Source of the DNA: Actinophytocola algeriensis
GTDB lineage: Bacteria; Actinomycetota; Actinomycetes; Mycobacteriales; Pseudonocardiaceae
Assembly (NCBI RefSeq): GCF_014203735.1
Contig: NZ_JACHJQ010000012.1
Location: 124,001 to 188,000 of the forward strand
Reading direction: 5' to 3'
Length of the DNA: 64,000 nucleotides
Shown here: positions 49,043 through 58,295 of the stretch, piece by piece
Layout of the letters: every line of letters begins with the position of its first letter
Position numbering within the stretch: position 1 is the first letter of the stretch
Notes under the pieces: generated by a model
Seen by the model: only the letters and a program-made list of their open reading frames with translations
Told to the model about the DNA's origin: nothing
The model's database searches: none
Program-made: the position numbers and the translations under genes

Positions 49043-49857
49043 GCCTTCACCTCGGTCGACTCGGGCGTGCCGAGCTTCCTGCCGCCGGTTCGCCGCTCCA
49101 GGTACCTGGACAGGTAGGAGAGGGGAATCGTGATGATCAGGTAGCAGATGCCGGCCACCAGCACCGGCGTGAGACTGCGGGACTCGTTCAAGGCCACCCG
49201 GCCGAACTGGGTCAGCTCGTACTCGGACACGGAGGCGCCGAGGAACAGCGCCAGCGACGAGTCCTTGGTGAGGAGGATCAGTTCGTTGGTCAGCGGCGGC
49301 AGGATGATCTTGAACGCCTGGGGGATGACGATGGTGACCATCGTGCGGCCCGGTGACATGCCCAGCGAGCGGGCCGCCTCGACCTGGCCGCGTGGCACCG
49401 CCTGGATACCGGCCCGCAGGGTTTCGGCCATGTAGGCGGAGGCGACGATGCCGAGCGCGATCATCAACGCGACGTACTTGTCGAGGAACGTGCCGAACGC
49501 CAGCGGGATGCCGGTGCCGACGGCCAGGATGACCAGCAGGGCGGGCAGGCCGCGGAAGAACTCGATGTAGATGCCCGCGATCCACCGGTTGACCCGCACG
49601 ACCGACAGGCGCATCAGCGCGAGCACGAGTGCGAGCCCCAACCCGAACCCGAAGCCCAGCGCGGTGTACACGACCGTGTTGAACAGGCCGACCGTGATGA
49701 CCTCGGGGAACATGTCCCCGGCGACCTCGAGGTCGAAGAACGTGGTGCGGATCTTGGTCCAGTTGGCCGTCAGGGCCACGACCAGGATGACCGCGACCAG
49801 GATGCCGTACTGCACACCGCGGACGACTCGCGCCCGCTTTCGTTTGGACATGGCCAT
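49039..49857 (-). CDS. Polar amino-acid ABC transporter permease
   Basis: 272 residues with about five membrane segments and a basic cytoplasmic N-terminus ([10 protein letters not shown]). The ATPase-contact EAA loop is seen as [21 protein letters not shown] near 155-180, and [11 protein letters not shown] is typical of His/Glu/Gln permeases. Only one permease gene is present, so it should work as a homodimer. It lies between the binding protein and the ATPase genes with 63 bp to the first and a 4-nt overlap to the second. Confidence 0.93.
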   Translation of the reverse strand: MAMSKRKRARVVRGVQYGILVAVILVVALTANWTKIRTTFFDLEVAGDMFPEVITVGLFNTVVYTALGFGFGLGLALVLALMRLSVVRVNRWIAGIYIEFFRGLPALLVILAVGTGIPLAFGTFLDKYVALMIALGIVASAYMAETLRAGIQAVPRGQVEAARSLGMSPGRTMVTIVIPQAFKIILPPLTNELILLTKDSSLALFLGASVSEYELTQFGRVALNESRSLTPVLVAGICYLIITIPLSYLSRYLERRTGGRKLGTPESTEVKA

Positions 49858-49920
49858 GCGAAGGCGACTCCTCGAGAGCTCGGATCTACCGAGAGCAGGG
49901 GCCCGCGCGGGCCCACTCCG

Positions 49921-50730
49921 CTAGTTGGCGGACGGCTTCGTGCCGAACCACTTCTCGTAGATCCGGTCGTACTCGCCGCTCGACCTGGCCTCGGCCAGCA
50001 CCTCGTTGACCACGTCCAGCAGAGCGGTGTTGCCCTTGCGGACGCCCATGCCGTACTGCTCGCCGGTGTCGAACTCCTTGACGACCTCGAAGTCGGTCTT
50101 CTCCTTGACCCAGTCGTAGAGCACGCCGTTGTCGTTGATGCCGGCGTCGACCTGGCCGGACTCCACCGCGGTCAGCAGCAGGCCGAGGTCCTCGAAGTTG
50201 ATGATCTCCGCGCCCTTGGCGTTCTCGTTGGCGTAGTCGAAGCCGGTCGTCGAGTTCTGGGCGCCCAGCTTCTTGCCGTCGAGCTGGGTGATGTCCCCGA
50301 TGCCCGACCCCTTCTTCGTGACCAGCGCCTGGGTGGCGTCGAAGTACGGGTCGGAGAAGTCGATGTTCTGCTTGCGCTTGTCGTTGATCGTCATACCGGC
50401 GGCCGATATGTCGCATTTGCCCGAGTTGAAGTCCGCGCCGGACTGGATACCGTCGAACGGGGTGTCGATGATCTCCTGCTCGACCCCCAGCTTGTCGGCG
50501 ATGAGGTCGACGAGCTCGACGTCGAAGCCGATGACCTCGCCGTTCTCCTCGTACTCGAACGGCTTGTACGGCAGCCCGGTGCAGTTGGTCAGCTTGCCCT
50601 CGTTCACCAGCTCCGGGCCTCCGCTGCCGGCCGCACCGCCGCCGTCGCCCCCGTCGTCTCCGCAACCAGCGAGCACCAGGGCCAGCGCAGGCACGAGGGC
50701 CCAAACTCTCAGCGTGGGTCGACGCGTCAC
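49921..50730 (-). CDS. Polar amino-acid binding lipoprotein
   Basis: 269 residues. The lipobox LAGC (Cys 23) follows a short signal; a flexible Gly/Ser/Asp stretch (25-40) leads to a family-3 binding domain: LPYKPFEYEENGEVIGFDVEL, TPFDGIQSGADFNSGKCDIS, MTINDKRKQNIDFSDPYF and GVRKGNTALLDVVNEVL. The arginine/aspartate positions for binding the alpha-amino and carboxylate groups of an amino acid are kept. Start is GTG 50730 with AGGAG 6 nt before. The exact amino acid cannot be told. Confidence 0.92.
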   Translation of the reverse strand: MTRRPTLRVWALVPALALVLAGCGDDGGDGGGAAGSGGPELVNEGKLTNCTGLPYKPFEYEENGEVIGFDVELVDLIADKLGVEQEIIDTPFDGIQSGADFNSGKCDISAAGMTINDKRKQNIDFSDPYFDATQALVTKKGSGIGDITQLDGKKLGAQNSTTGFDYANENAKGAEIINFEDLGLLLTAVESGQVDAGINDNGVLYDWVKEKTDFEVVKEFDTGEQYGMGVRKGNTALLDVVNEVLAEARSSGEYDRIYEKWFGTKPSAN

Positions 50731-50980
50731 GGTTGACTCCTAGTCACTCGGGCGGGCTTTGGGTGAAGCGCATACTGCCATCCCGCACCGACAACGCCTG
50801 GGGTCCGACGGTCATTGTTGCGCGCTCTTAACTGTTGGTCGCCCGAGGAGTCGGCGGTGCCACGGCGCCGGTACATCACGGCTGTGTCACGACGCGGTCC
50901 GGAGGCAACGCGTGTTCGTGGTCGTGCGTGTTCGGACCGTCAGCATCGGGGTCGGGGGCGCAGCAGTGGGGGAGTGTCGG

Positions 50981-52459
50981 ATGAGAACCGCGATCAGGGT
51001 GCGTGGCGTCGTCGTCGTGGCGGCGGTGGTGTCGTCGCTGCTCGGCGGGTTGCCGGTCGCTCCGGCCGGCGCCGAGGGTGAACTCCGGGTGAGCGCGTCG
51101 GTGGCCGGTGGACCGTTCCTGGTCGGCGGCGAGGAGCCGATCCCGGTGACCATGACCGTCACCAACGGCGGTATCGAGGAACGGCGGCTGTGGGGCCGGG
51201 TGAGCAATGTCGAGGGCTCACCGTTCCACGTCGAAGGTGCCGGCTGGCGCGACCTGGACCCCTACGGTGACGGGGCGGTGTTCGCTCCCGGGGAGACCAG
51301 GACCTACGACCTGATCGGCCATGTCACCGAATGGGCAGGTCAACCGCGGATCAGGATCGGGGTGTGGCGGCCGACGCCCAACATCCCGGAGATCGCGGAG
51401 ACCGAGTTGACGTTCGAGGTCGTCCCCGGTGATCTGACCGACACGGTCGGCGGACTGGTGTTCACCGACGCCAACGAGAACAGCGTGGCCGACCCCGGTG
51501 AGGAACTGGCCGGGCTCACGGTGCGGTTGGCCAAGGACTACTCGCCGATCCGGGAAGCGGTCAGTGGCGCGGACGGACGGTTCTCCTTCGCGGACGTCCC
51601 GGTCGGGTTCTACCAGCTGCTGTACGAACCGCTCCCCGATGGCTGGCTGCTCCCGTACAGCGTGTCGGTGCGGGCGGACGGCACGGGCAGCGCGGCGGAC
51701 GTCATGGTCCGGGCGCGGCGGCCGATCTCCGAGAGCTTGCGGGCGTCGGTCGCGCTGGACCGGAAGATCTACACGGCGGGCAGCCCCGCCCGGCTGACCG
51801 TGACCCTCACCAACTCGGGCCGGCGCCCGTTGACCGGGCTGCGCGCCGGCTGCGACCGGCTCGGGACGCTGTTTCACCTGCTGGTGACCCAGGAGGCGTG
51901 GGGCGAACTGGCTTACGAAGGCCCCGGCGCGACCGTCCAGCCCGGCCAGACGAGGACGTTCTCGGTCGCGGGCACCGTGCCGGAACACGCGGTCGCCTTC
52001 GGTGTGCTGTCCGTGGTCTGCGACGTCGGCGACGACGACCTGTACCTCGACGGGGCAGCGGACGCGCCGCCGCTCTACACCAAGGTGCGGAGCAACAAGA
52101 CCGCCGACACCGAAGGCGTGGTCTTCCACGACAGGGACGACGACTACGTCGTGGACGACGGCGAGGCCGTGACCAACACTCGGATCGGCCTGCGGAACGT
52201 GACGACGGGCCGCGTGACGGCGGACGCCACCACCGACGCCGCGGGGTATGTCACCTACACCGACGTACCCGTCGGCCGGTACCACGCGGAGATCTTCGGC
52301 CCCTGGGCACCGCTCAACGGTGTCATCGCGATCGCTTCGGATCCGTACACGGTTCCGTTCGGCACCTTGCGGGTCTCGCCGACGGATGGGACGAGCGGCA
52401 CGCAGCAGCCCGCCGTTCGGTCCACTGTGACCGGCCAGGACGGTCAGCCGGGGGCGTAG
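50981..52459 (+). CDS. Secreted SdrD-B-like repeat protein
   Basis: 492 residues. A signal peptide (GVVVVAAVVSSLLGGLPVA, cleavage near APAGA) begins it. Then come two copies of an arrangement of a CARDB-like beta domain (VTMTVTNGGIEERRLWG; LTVTLTNSGRRPLTGLRAG) followed by an SdrD-B-like/carboxypeptidase-regulatory-like domain (GLVFTDANENSVADPGEELAG; GVVFHDRDDDYVVDDGEAV), both with Asp-rich loops that should bind calcium. No LPxTG or membrane anchor is seen. It is probably a structural or adhesive extracellular protein. ATG 50981 follows GGGGGAG. Confidence 0.8.
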   Translation: MRTAIRVRGVVVVAAVVSSLLGGLPVAPAGAEGELRVSASVAGGPFLVGGEEPIPVTMTVTNGGIEERRLWGRVSNVEGSPFHVEGAGWRDLDPYGDGAVFAPGETRTYDLIGHVTEWAGQPRIRIGVWRPTPNIPEIAETELTFEVVPGDLTDTVGGLVFTDANENSVADPGEELAGLTVRLAKDYSPIREAVSGADGRFSFADVPVGFYQLLYEPLPDGWLLPYSVSVRADGTGSAADVMVRARRPISESLRASVALDRKIYTAGSPARLTVTLTNSGRRPLTGLRAGCDRLGTLFHLLVTQEAWGELAYEGPGATVQPGQTRTFSVAGTVPEHAVAFGVLSVVCDVGDDDLYLDGAADAPPLYTKVRSNKTADTEGVVFHDRDDDYVVDDGEAVTNTRIGLRNVTTGRVTADATTDAAGYVTYTDVPVGRYHAEIFGPWAPLNGVIAIASDPYTVPFGTLRVSPTDGTSGTQQPAVRSTVTGQDGQPGA

Positions 52460-52519
52460 CCGGGCAAGACGAGCGCCGGGTGGGCAGGCTGTCTGGTTTC
52501 CCGCCACAGGGAGATCCGG

Positions 52520-52780
52520 CGGCCGGCGCGGCAGTCAGCCGATCCGACGGTGTTGTTCGTCGGCCGCCTCGACGAGGAGAAGCGGGTCGGCGAACTGCTC
52601 CGTGCGCTGCCCATGGTGCCGGGCCTGCGCGCGGAGATCATCGGTGACGGGTCGTGCCGCGTCGCGTGGGAGGCGCTCGCGGCACGCCTGCACGTGACCG
52701 ACCGGGTGCCCTTCCGCGGTTTCGTGAGCGAGGACGGCAGACCGGTGGTGCTCGCGAACGCCATGGCACTGCCGCACCTG
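52520..52780 (+). pseudogene. Remnant of a GT4 glycosyltransferase
   Basis: About 85 codons preserve the central part of a family-4 glycosyltransferase: TVLFVGRLDEEKRVGELLRA, RAEIIGDGSC and FRGFVSEDGRPVVLANA. The N-terminal acceptor domain and the C-terminal E-x7-E motif are missing, and the sequence continues into unrelated codons. There is no start codon in a sensible place. It is the leftover of a deletion next to the SdrD-B-like gene. Confidence 0.65.
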
Positions 52781-53336
52781 TGCCTGCCGGGCCGGAACGG
52801 GAGTCGCCTGTGGACAGTGCCGTGGTGCCGGGGCAGATCCTGCCGCGGTTCCATTGTGTTCGGCTTTCGCTGGCGCATTCCCGGCTGGCTCGCGGTGTCA
52901 ATCGTCCTTCTCGTCATCTGGACATTTCAGGACAGTGATGCCGTGTTGCTGGATCGCCCCGGAAGTTTCGAAACGTGCTCCTCGGGAGGTCGCGCCTGTG
53001 TGGTGTGGCTTAGACTGAGCACGCTCACATGATCGAACATGTTCCCGGCCGTCTCGATGAGTCTCATCTGTGCCTATGGACCCCATAGTGCCAGCATAGA
53101 CGCTAGATGAGGAAGTAGAGAAGGGATCGGAGGGTGTTGGAGCGCCAGGTTAGCGTTCACATTGAGTCGTGTTCGATCGTTGACTTGGCGTGCGCGGGCT
53201 CGCTACATTCGTTTCGGCGACGTCGCTGAATGGTTGCGGTGACGAGTTACGCGATGGCGCCTTCTTCTGGGCTTCTTTGCCTGACGCATGCCGTCGGGAA
53301 ATCAATCCTGCGGACAATGATGTCGGAGGATGCGCA
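52781..53336. other. Gene-free stretch upstream of the GH43 gene
   Basis: About 550 bases with noticeably lower GC than the rest of the window, particularly from 52,880 to 53,340. I see no gene; a probable promoter lies at 53180-53209. The drop in GC suggests either regulatory DNA or material left by the event that truncated the neighbouring glycosyltransferase. Confidence 0.5.
53180..53209 (+). promoter_or_regulatory. Predicted promoter of the GH43-GH127 operon
   Basis: TTGACT (53180-53185) and TACATT (53204-53209) with an 18-bp spacer are close to the housekeeping consensus. Transcription would begin near 53216, leaving a 5' leader of about 120 nt before the GH43 start at 53337. Confidence 0.5.
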
Positions 53337-55451
53337 ATGGTGCGTGTTCGGGTACGAGCGCTACTGAACGGGTCGACAGCAGCCACCAGTACATACCGGC
53401 TGCGTCGTGCCTGGCGGACGAGATTGGTGTCGGTGCTGGTCGCCGTCCTCGCGTGCGGCGTGGTGACGGTCGTGAACCCGGCGCCTGGTGTCGCCGCGAC
53501 AGTCGACACCAGCGCGTGGTACGTGCTGGTGAACCGCAACAGCGGCAAAGCCTTGGACGTCTACGACTTCGCGACGAACGACGGTGCGCGGACCACGCAG
53601 TGGGCCAGGAGTGACGGTGCGAACCAGCAGTGGCAGTTCGTCGACTCCGGCGGTGGCTACTACCGCCTGAAGTCCCGGCACTCCGGGAAAGTGCTCGATG
53701 TCCACAACTTCTCGACCGCCGACGGTGGCGCGGTCGTGCAGTGGGCGGACGGGAACGGGACGAACCAGCAGTTCCGCCTTGCCGACTCGGACGGCGGCCA
53801 CGTCCGGCTGATCAACCGCAACAGCGGCAAGGCGGTCGAGGTGCAGAACGCGTCGACGGCCGACGGCGCGAACATCGTGCAGTACCGGGACTGGGGTGGC
53901 GCGAACCAGCAGTGGCAGCTCGTCCGCGTCGACGGCGGCCAGCAGCCGGGCGACCAGTTCACCAACCCGGTGGTCTGGCAGGACTTCGCCGACGTCGAGG
54001 TGATCCGGGTCGGCGACACCTACTACATGACCTCGTCCACCATGCACTACTCGCCGGGTGCGCCGATCCTGCGCTCCTACGACCTGGTGAACTGGGAGTT
54101 CGCTGGGCATGCCGTGCCGTCGCTGGACTTCGGGTCGAAGTACGACCTCAACGGCGGCCGCGCTTACGTCGACGGCATCTGGGCGTCGACCCTCGGCCAC
54201 CGGCAGAGCAACGGAACCTTCTACTGGGCGGGCTGCATCGACTTCAACGACACCCACATCTACACCGCCACCAGCGTCGAGGGACCGTGGTCGCGCCACG
54301 CCACCATCGACAACTGCTACTACGACGCGGGCCTGCTGGTCGACACCGACGACACGATGTACGTCGCCTACGGCAACACGACCATCAGCGTCGCGCAGCT
54401 GTCGGCCGACGGTCGCACCCAGGTCCGGTCCCAGCAGGTGTTCAGCACCCCGTCCAACGTGGGCACCCTCGAAGGCGCCCGCTTCTACAAGCGGGGCAAC
54501 AGCTACTACATCTGGCTGACCCGCCCTGCCAACGGCCAGTACGTCCTCAAGTCGGACAACGGCCCGTTCGGCCCGTACACGATGCGCCAGGTCCTCCTCG
54601 ACCTGCCGGGTCCGATCTCCGGCGGCGGTGTGCCGCACCAGGGTGGCCTCGTCCAGACGCAGAACGGCCAGTGGTACTACATGGCGTTCGTCGACGCCTA
54701 CCCCGGCGGTCGCGTGCCCGCGCTGGCGCCGATCACGTGGACCTCCGACGGGTGGCCGGTGCTGCAGACCGTCAACGGCGCCTGGGGCGTCAACTACCCG
54801 TACCCGAACGTGCCGACGCCCCCGAGAACGGTGAAACCGCTGATCGGCTCGGACACGTTCGCCGGCACGACGCTGGGACCGCAGTGGGAGTGGAACCACG
54901 ACCCGGACACCAGCAGGTACTCGGTGAACAACGGGCTGCGGCTGCAGACGGCGACGGTCACGAACGACCTGTACTCGGCGCGCAACACCCTGACCCACCG
55001 CATCCAGGGACCGTCGTCCACGGCGACCATCGAACTGGACTACAGCGCGATGCGCGACGGCGATCGCACCGGCCTCGCCATGCTGCGCCAGACCTCGGCG
55101 TGGATCGGGGTCAAACGCGACAACGGCACCACCCGCGTCGTGATGACGAACGGCCTGACCATGGACAGCAACTGGAACACCACCGGCACCGGCTCGGAGG
55201 TCGCGGGCGCCGCGGTGAGCGGCGGCCGGATCTGGTTGCGCGCCAACGCCGACATCCGGCCCGGGTCGAACCGGCAGGCCCGGTTCTCCTACAGCACGGA
55301 CGGGACCACGTTCATCCCGCTCGGCAACACACTGACCCTGAACAACACCTGGCAGTTCTTCATGGGCTACCGATTCGGGATCTTCAACCACGCGACACAA
55401 GCCCTCGGCGGCGCGGTCACTGTGCGCCGGTTCGACCTGACCACACCGTGA
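53337..55451 (+). CDS. Secreted GH43 glycosidase with ricin-type lectin domain
   Basis: 704 residues from the ATG preceded by GGAGGATGCGC. A signal peptide with basic start (YRLRRAWRTRLVSVLVAVLA) is followed by a ricin-B/CBM13-like module (about 58-200, three units with GxNQQW), a five-bladed GH43 domain (about 212-500) and a C-terminal beta-sandwich (about 510-704) as in GH43 xylosidases. Expected catalytic residues are visible: base Asp in DFADVEVIRVG, acid Glu in LEGARFYKRG and the pKa-modulating Asp in YYDAGLLVDTDD. Activity should be alpha-L-arabinofuranosidase or beta-xylosidase on plant polysaccharide. The next enzyme gene follows after 14 bp. Confidence 0.87.
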   Translation: MVRVRVRALLNGSTAATSTYRLRRAWRTRLVSVLVAVLACGVVTVVNPAPGVAATVDTSAWYVLVNRNSGKALDVYDFATNDGARTTQWARSDGANQQWQFVDSGGGYYRLKSRHSGKVLDVHNFSTADGGAVVQWADGNGTNQQFRLADSDGGHVRLINRNSGKAVEVQNASTADGANIVQYRDWGGANQQWQLVRVDGGQQPGDQFTNPVVWQDFADVEVIRVGDTYYMTSSTMHYSPGAPILRSYDLVNWEFAGHAVPSLDFGSKYDLNGGRAYVDGIWASTLGHRQSNGTFYWAGCIDFNDTHIYTATSVEGPWSRHATIDNCYYDAGLLVDTDDTMYVAYGNTTISVAQLSADGRTQVRSQQVFSTPSNVGTLEGARFYKRGNSYYIWLTRPANGQYVLKSDNGPFGPYTMRQVLLDLPGPISGGGVPHQGGLVQTQNGQWYYMAFVDAYPGGRVPALAPITWTSDGWPVLQTVNGAWGVNYPYPNVPTPPRTVKPLIGSDTFAGTTLGPQWEWNHDPDTSRYSVNNGLRLQTATVTNDLYSARNTLTHRIQGPSSTATIELDYSAMRDGDRTGLAMLRQTSAWIGVKRDNGTTRVVMTNGLTMDSNWNTTGTGSEVAGAAVSGGRIWLRANADIRPGSNRQARFSYSTDGTTFIPLGNTLTLNNTWQFFMGYRFGIFNHATQALGGAVTVRRFDLTTP

Positions 55452-55465
55452 GGCAGGAAAACGTC

Positions 55466-58195
55466 ATGTCTTCTTTCAGTCGTCGCCGGATGTTCCAGGC
55501 CGCGGGTGTCGCGGCCGCCGCGACCGCCATGCCCACCCTGCTCAGCGGCGTCGCCGGCGCGGTGGTCGCGCCGGTGCGCCAGGACATCGGGGTGTCCGCG
55601 TACCCCTTCGACCTCGGGCAGGTACGCCTGACCGCGGGCAGGTGGCTGGACAACCAGAACAGGACGCTGTCCTACCTGCGGTTCGTCAACGTCGACCGGC
55701 TGCTGTACAACTTCCGCGCCAACCACCGGCTCTCCACGAACGGTGCGGCCGCGCTCGGTGGCTGGGAGGCGCCCGACTTCCCGTTCCGCACGCACAGCCA
55801 GGGGCACTTCCTGACCGCGTGGGCGCAGGCCTACGCGGTGCTGGGCGACACCACCTGCCGCGACCGGGCCGGCCAGATGGTGGCCGAGCTGGTCAGGTGC
55901 CAGGCGAACAACGCGGCCGCCGGGTTCAACACCGGCTACCTGTCCGGTTTCCCGGAGTCCGACTTCGACGCGATGGAGGCAGGCAGCCCGCGGTCGGTGT
56001 CGTGGTACTCGCTGCACAAGACCCTGGCCGGGCTGCTGGACGTGTGGCGGTACACCGGCAGCACCCAGGCCCGCGACGTGCTGCTGCGGTTCGCGGGCTG
56101 GGTCGACTGGCGCACCGGGCGGCTGTCCTACAGCACGATGCAGCGGGTGCTGGGCACCGAGTTCGGCGGGATGAACGCCGTGCTCACCGATCTGTACCAG
56201 CAGACGGGTGAAACCCGGTGGCTCACCGCGGCGCAGCGGTTCGACCACGCCGCCGTCTTCGACCCCCTCGCGTCCGGGCAGGACCGGCTGAACGGGTTGC
56301 ACGCCAACACCCAGGTGCCCAAGTGGGTGGGCGCGGCCCGCGAGTACAAGGCCACCGGCACCACCCGCTACCGCGACATCGCCGTCAACGCGTGGGACCT
56401 CACGGTCGGCGCGCACACCTACGTCATCGGCGGCAACAGCCAGGCCGAGCACTTCCGCGCACCGAACGCCATCGCGGCGTACCTGAACACCGACACCGCC
56501 GAGGCCTGCAACACCTACAACATGCTCAAGCTGACCCGCGAGCTGTGGCTGCTCGACCCGGCGCGGGCGTCCTACTTCGACTACTACGAACGCGCACTGC
56601 TCAACCACCTGATCGGCCAGCAGAACCCGGCCGACGGCCACGGGCACATCTGCTACTTCACCGGGCTCAACCCCGGCCACCGCCGCGGCGACACCGGTCC
56701 CGCGTGGGGCGGCGGGCACTGGAGCACCGACTACACCACGTTCTGGTGCTGCCAGGGCACCGGGCTCGAGACGAACACCAAGCTGGCCGACTCGATCTAC
56801 TTCCACAACGGCACCACCCTGACGGTGAACCTGTACACGCCGTCGGTGCTGACCTGGGCGGCGCGGGGGATCACGGTCACGCAGACCACCACCTACCCGG
56901 CCTCGGACACCACCACGCTGACCGTCACCGGCAACGCCGGCGGCTCGTGGACCATGCGGCTGCGCATCCCCGAGTGGACCACCGGCGCCACCGTGAGCGT
57001 CAACGGCGTGAACCAGAACCTGACCACGACCCCCGGCAGCTACGCCGCGCTGACCCGGTCGTGGACGTCCGGCGACACCGTCACCCTCCGGCTGCCGATG
57101 CGCGTGATCATGCGGGCCGCCAACGACAACCCCGGGGTACAGGCCATCACCTTCGGGCCCGCGGTCCTGGCGGGCAACTACGGCAACACCGCGCTCTCCG
57201 CGCTGCCGTCGCTCAACGTCGACTCCATCACCAGGACCAGCACGTCCTCGCTCGCGTTCACCGCGACCGCCAACGGCACCACCGTCAACCTCGGCCCGTT
57301 CCACGACGCCCACGGCCACAACTACACCGTCTACTGGAACACCGGGGGAGGAGGCGGCGGAACGGACTCCGGGTACCGGCTGGTCAACGCCGCCAGCGGG
57401 CTGGTGCTCGGTGTGCAGAACATGTCCACAGCGGACGGTGGGCTCGCCGTGCAGTGGGGTGACACCGGGACCGCCGACCACAACTGGCAGGTGGTCCCCG
57501 ACAGCGGCGCCGTGAAGCTCCGCAACCTCAACAGCGGCAAGGTCCTCGGCGTGGAGAACATGTCCACGGCGGACAACGCACGCGTGCTGCAGTGGAGCGA
57601 CACCGGCACCGCCGACCACCGGTGGACGGTCGTCGACAACGGCGACGGGACGCACAAGCTCCGCAACGCCAACAGCTCCAAGGTGCTCGGCATCCTCGAC
57701 GGTGCCACCGCGGCAGGCGCCCAGGCCGTGCAGGACGCGGACAACGGCACCACCGACAACAGGTGGCGGTTCGTGCCCGCCGGTGCCCACCGGATCCAGA
57801 ACCTGGCCAGTGGCCTGGTCATCGGCGTGCAGAACATGTCAACCGCGGACGGTGGCCTGGCGGTCACCTGGGACGACAGCGGTACCGCCGACCACCTGTG
57901 GACCGCACTTCCCGACCCTGACGGCTACTTCCGGCTCCGCAACAGCAACAGCGGCAAGGTGCTCGGCGTGGAGAACGGCGCCAACAGCAACGGCGCCAGG
58001 GTGCTGCAGTGGGCGGACAACGGCACCACCGACCACAAGTGGCGCCTACGGCACGCGGCCGACGGCTACTTCCGCATCCAGTGCGCCAACGGCGGCCGGG
58101 TCCTCGGCGTCAACGGCGCGTCCACCACCCGCGGCGCCCAACTCGTCCTCTGGGAGGACAACGGCTCCGGCGACCAGCGGTGGAGGTTCATCTAG
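55466..58195 (+). CDS. Tat-exported GH127 beta-L-arabinofuranosidase-like enzyme with lectin repeats
   Basis: 909 residues. The N-terminus has a Tat signal (SRRRMFQAAG then a hydrophobic Ala-rich stretch), which agrees with a metal-loaded enzyme. The catalytic domain (about 40-620) keeps the GH127 zinc-cysteine site: E346 and C348 (EACNTYNML) and C428-C429 (FWCCQGTG), equivalent to E338, C340, C417 and C418 of HypBA1, where one cysteine is the nucleophile. After a Gly-rich linker two ricin-B-like trefoils with about six GxxLGVxN / NxW units (about 635-909) bind sugar. Activity on beta-L-arabinofuranosides is the family expectation. The stop TAG is supplied by the inverted-repeat element that follows. 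Confidence 0.88.
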   Translation: MSSFSRRRMFQAAGVAAAATAMPTLLSGVAGAVVAPVRQDIGVSAYPFDLGQVRLTAGRWLDNQNRTLSYLRFVNVDRLLYNFRANHRLSTNGAAALGGWEAPDFPFRTHSQGHFLTAWAQAYAVLGDTTCRDRAGQMVAELVRCQANNAAAGFNTGYLSGFPESDFDAMEAGSPRSVSWYSLHKTLAGLLDVWRYTGSTQARDVLLRFAGWVDWRTGRLSYSTMQRVLGTEFGGMNAVLTDLYQQTGETRWLTAAQRFDHAAVFDPLASGQDRLNGLHANTQVPKWVGAAREYKATGTTRYRDIAVNAWDLTVGAHTYVIGGNSQAEHFRAPNAIAAYLNTDTAEACNTYNMLKLTRELWLLDPARASYFDYYERALLNHLIGQQNPADGHGHICYFTGLNPGHRRGDTGPAWGGGHWSTDYTTFWCCQGTGLETNTKLADSIYFHNGTTLTVNLYTPSVLTWAARGITVTQTTTYPASDTTTLTVTGNAGGSWTMRLRIPEWTTGATVSVNGVNQNLTTTPGSYAALTRSWTSGDTVTLRLPMRVIMRAANDNPGVQAITFGPAVLAGNYGNTALSALPSLNVDSITRTSTSSLAFTATANGTTVNLGPFHDAHGHNYTVYWNTGGGGGGTDSGYRLVNAASGLVLGVQNMSTADGGLAVQWGDTGTADHNWQVVPDSGAVKLRNLNSGKVLGVENMSTADNARVLQWSDTGTADHRWTVVDNGDGTHKLRNANSSKVLGILDGATAAGAQAVQDADNGTTDNRWRFVPAGAHRIQNLASGLVIGVQNMSTADGGLAVTWDDSGTADHLWTALPDPDGYFRLRNSNSGKVLGVENGANSNGARVLQWADNGTTDHKWRLRHAADGYFRIQCANGGRVLGVNGASTTRGAQLVLWEDNGSGDQRWRFI

Positions 58196-58272
58196 TGTCC
58201 CGCGCCGGAAATCAGGCAACTAATCCGGTGGCCCAGCGACTTAGTCACCGCATTTCCGGCGCGGGACACTAG
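58192..58272. repeat. 79-bp element with perfect 20-21-bp terminal inverted repeats
   Basis: TAGTGTCCCGCGCCGGAAAT (58193-58212) is the exact reverse complement of 58252-58271, and the flanking C and G extend the match to 21 bp with CTAG at each end. Forty bases, less GC-rich, lie between. It supplies the stop codon of the GH127 gene and ends 24 bp from the stop of the facing enolase-family gene. It has the look of a MITE of an IS630-like element (TA target, TAGTG ends) and can also act as a bidirectional terminator. Confidence 0.75.
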
Positions 58273-58295
58273 CGATGGCGCCGCCGGGTGCGCGG

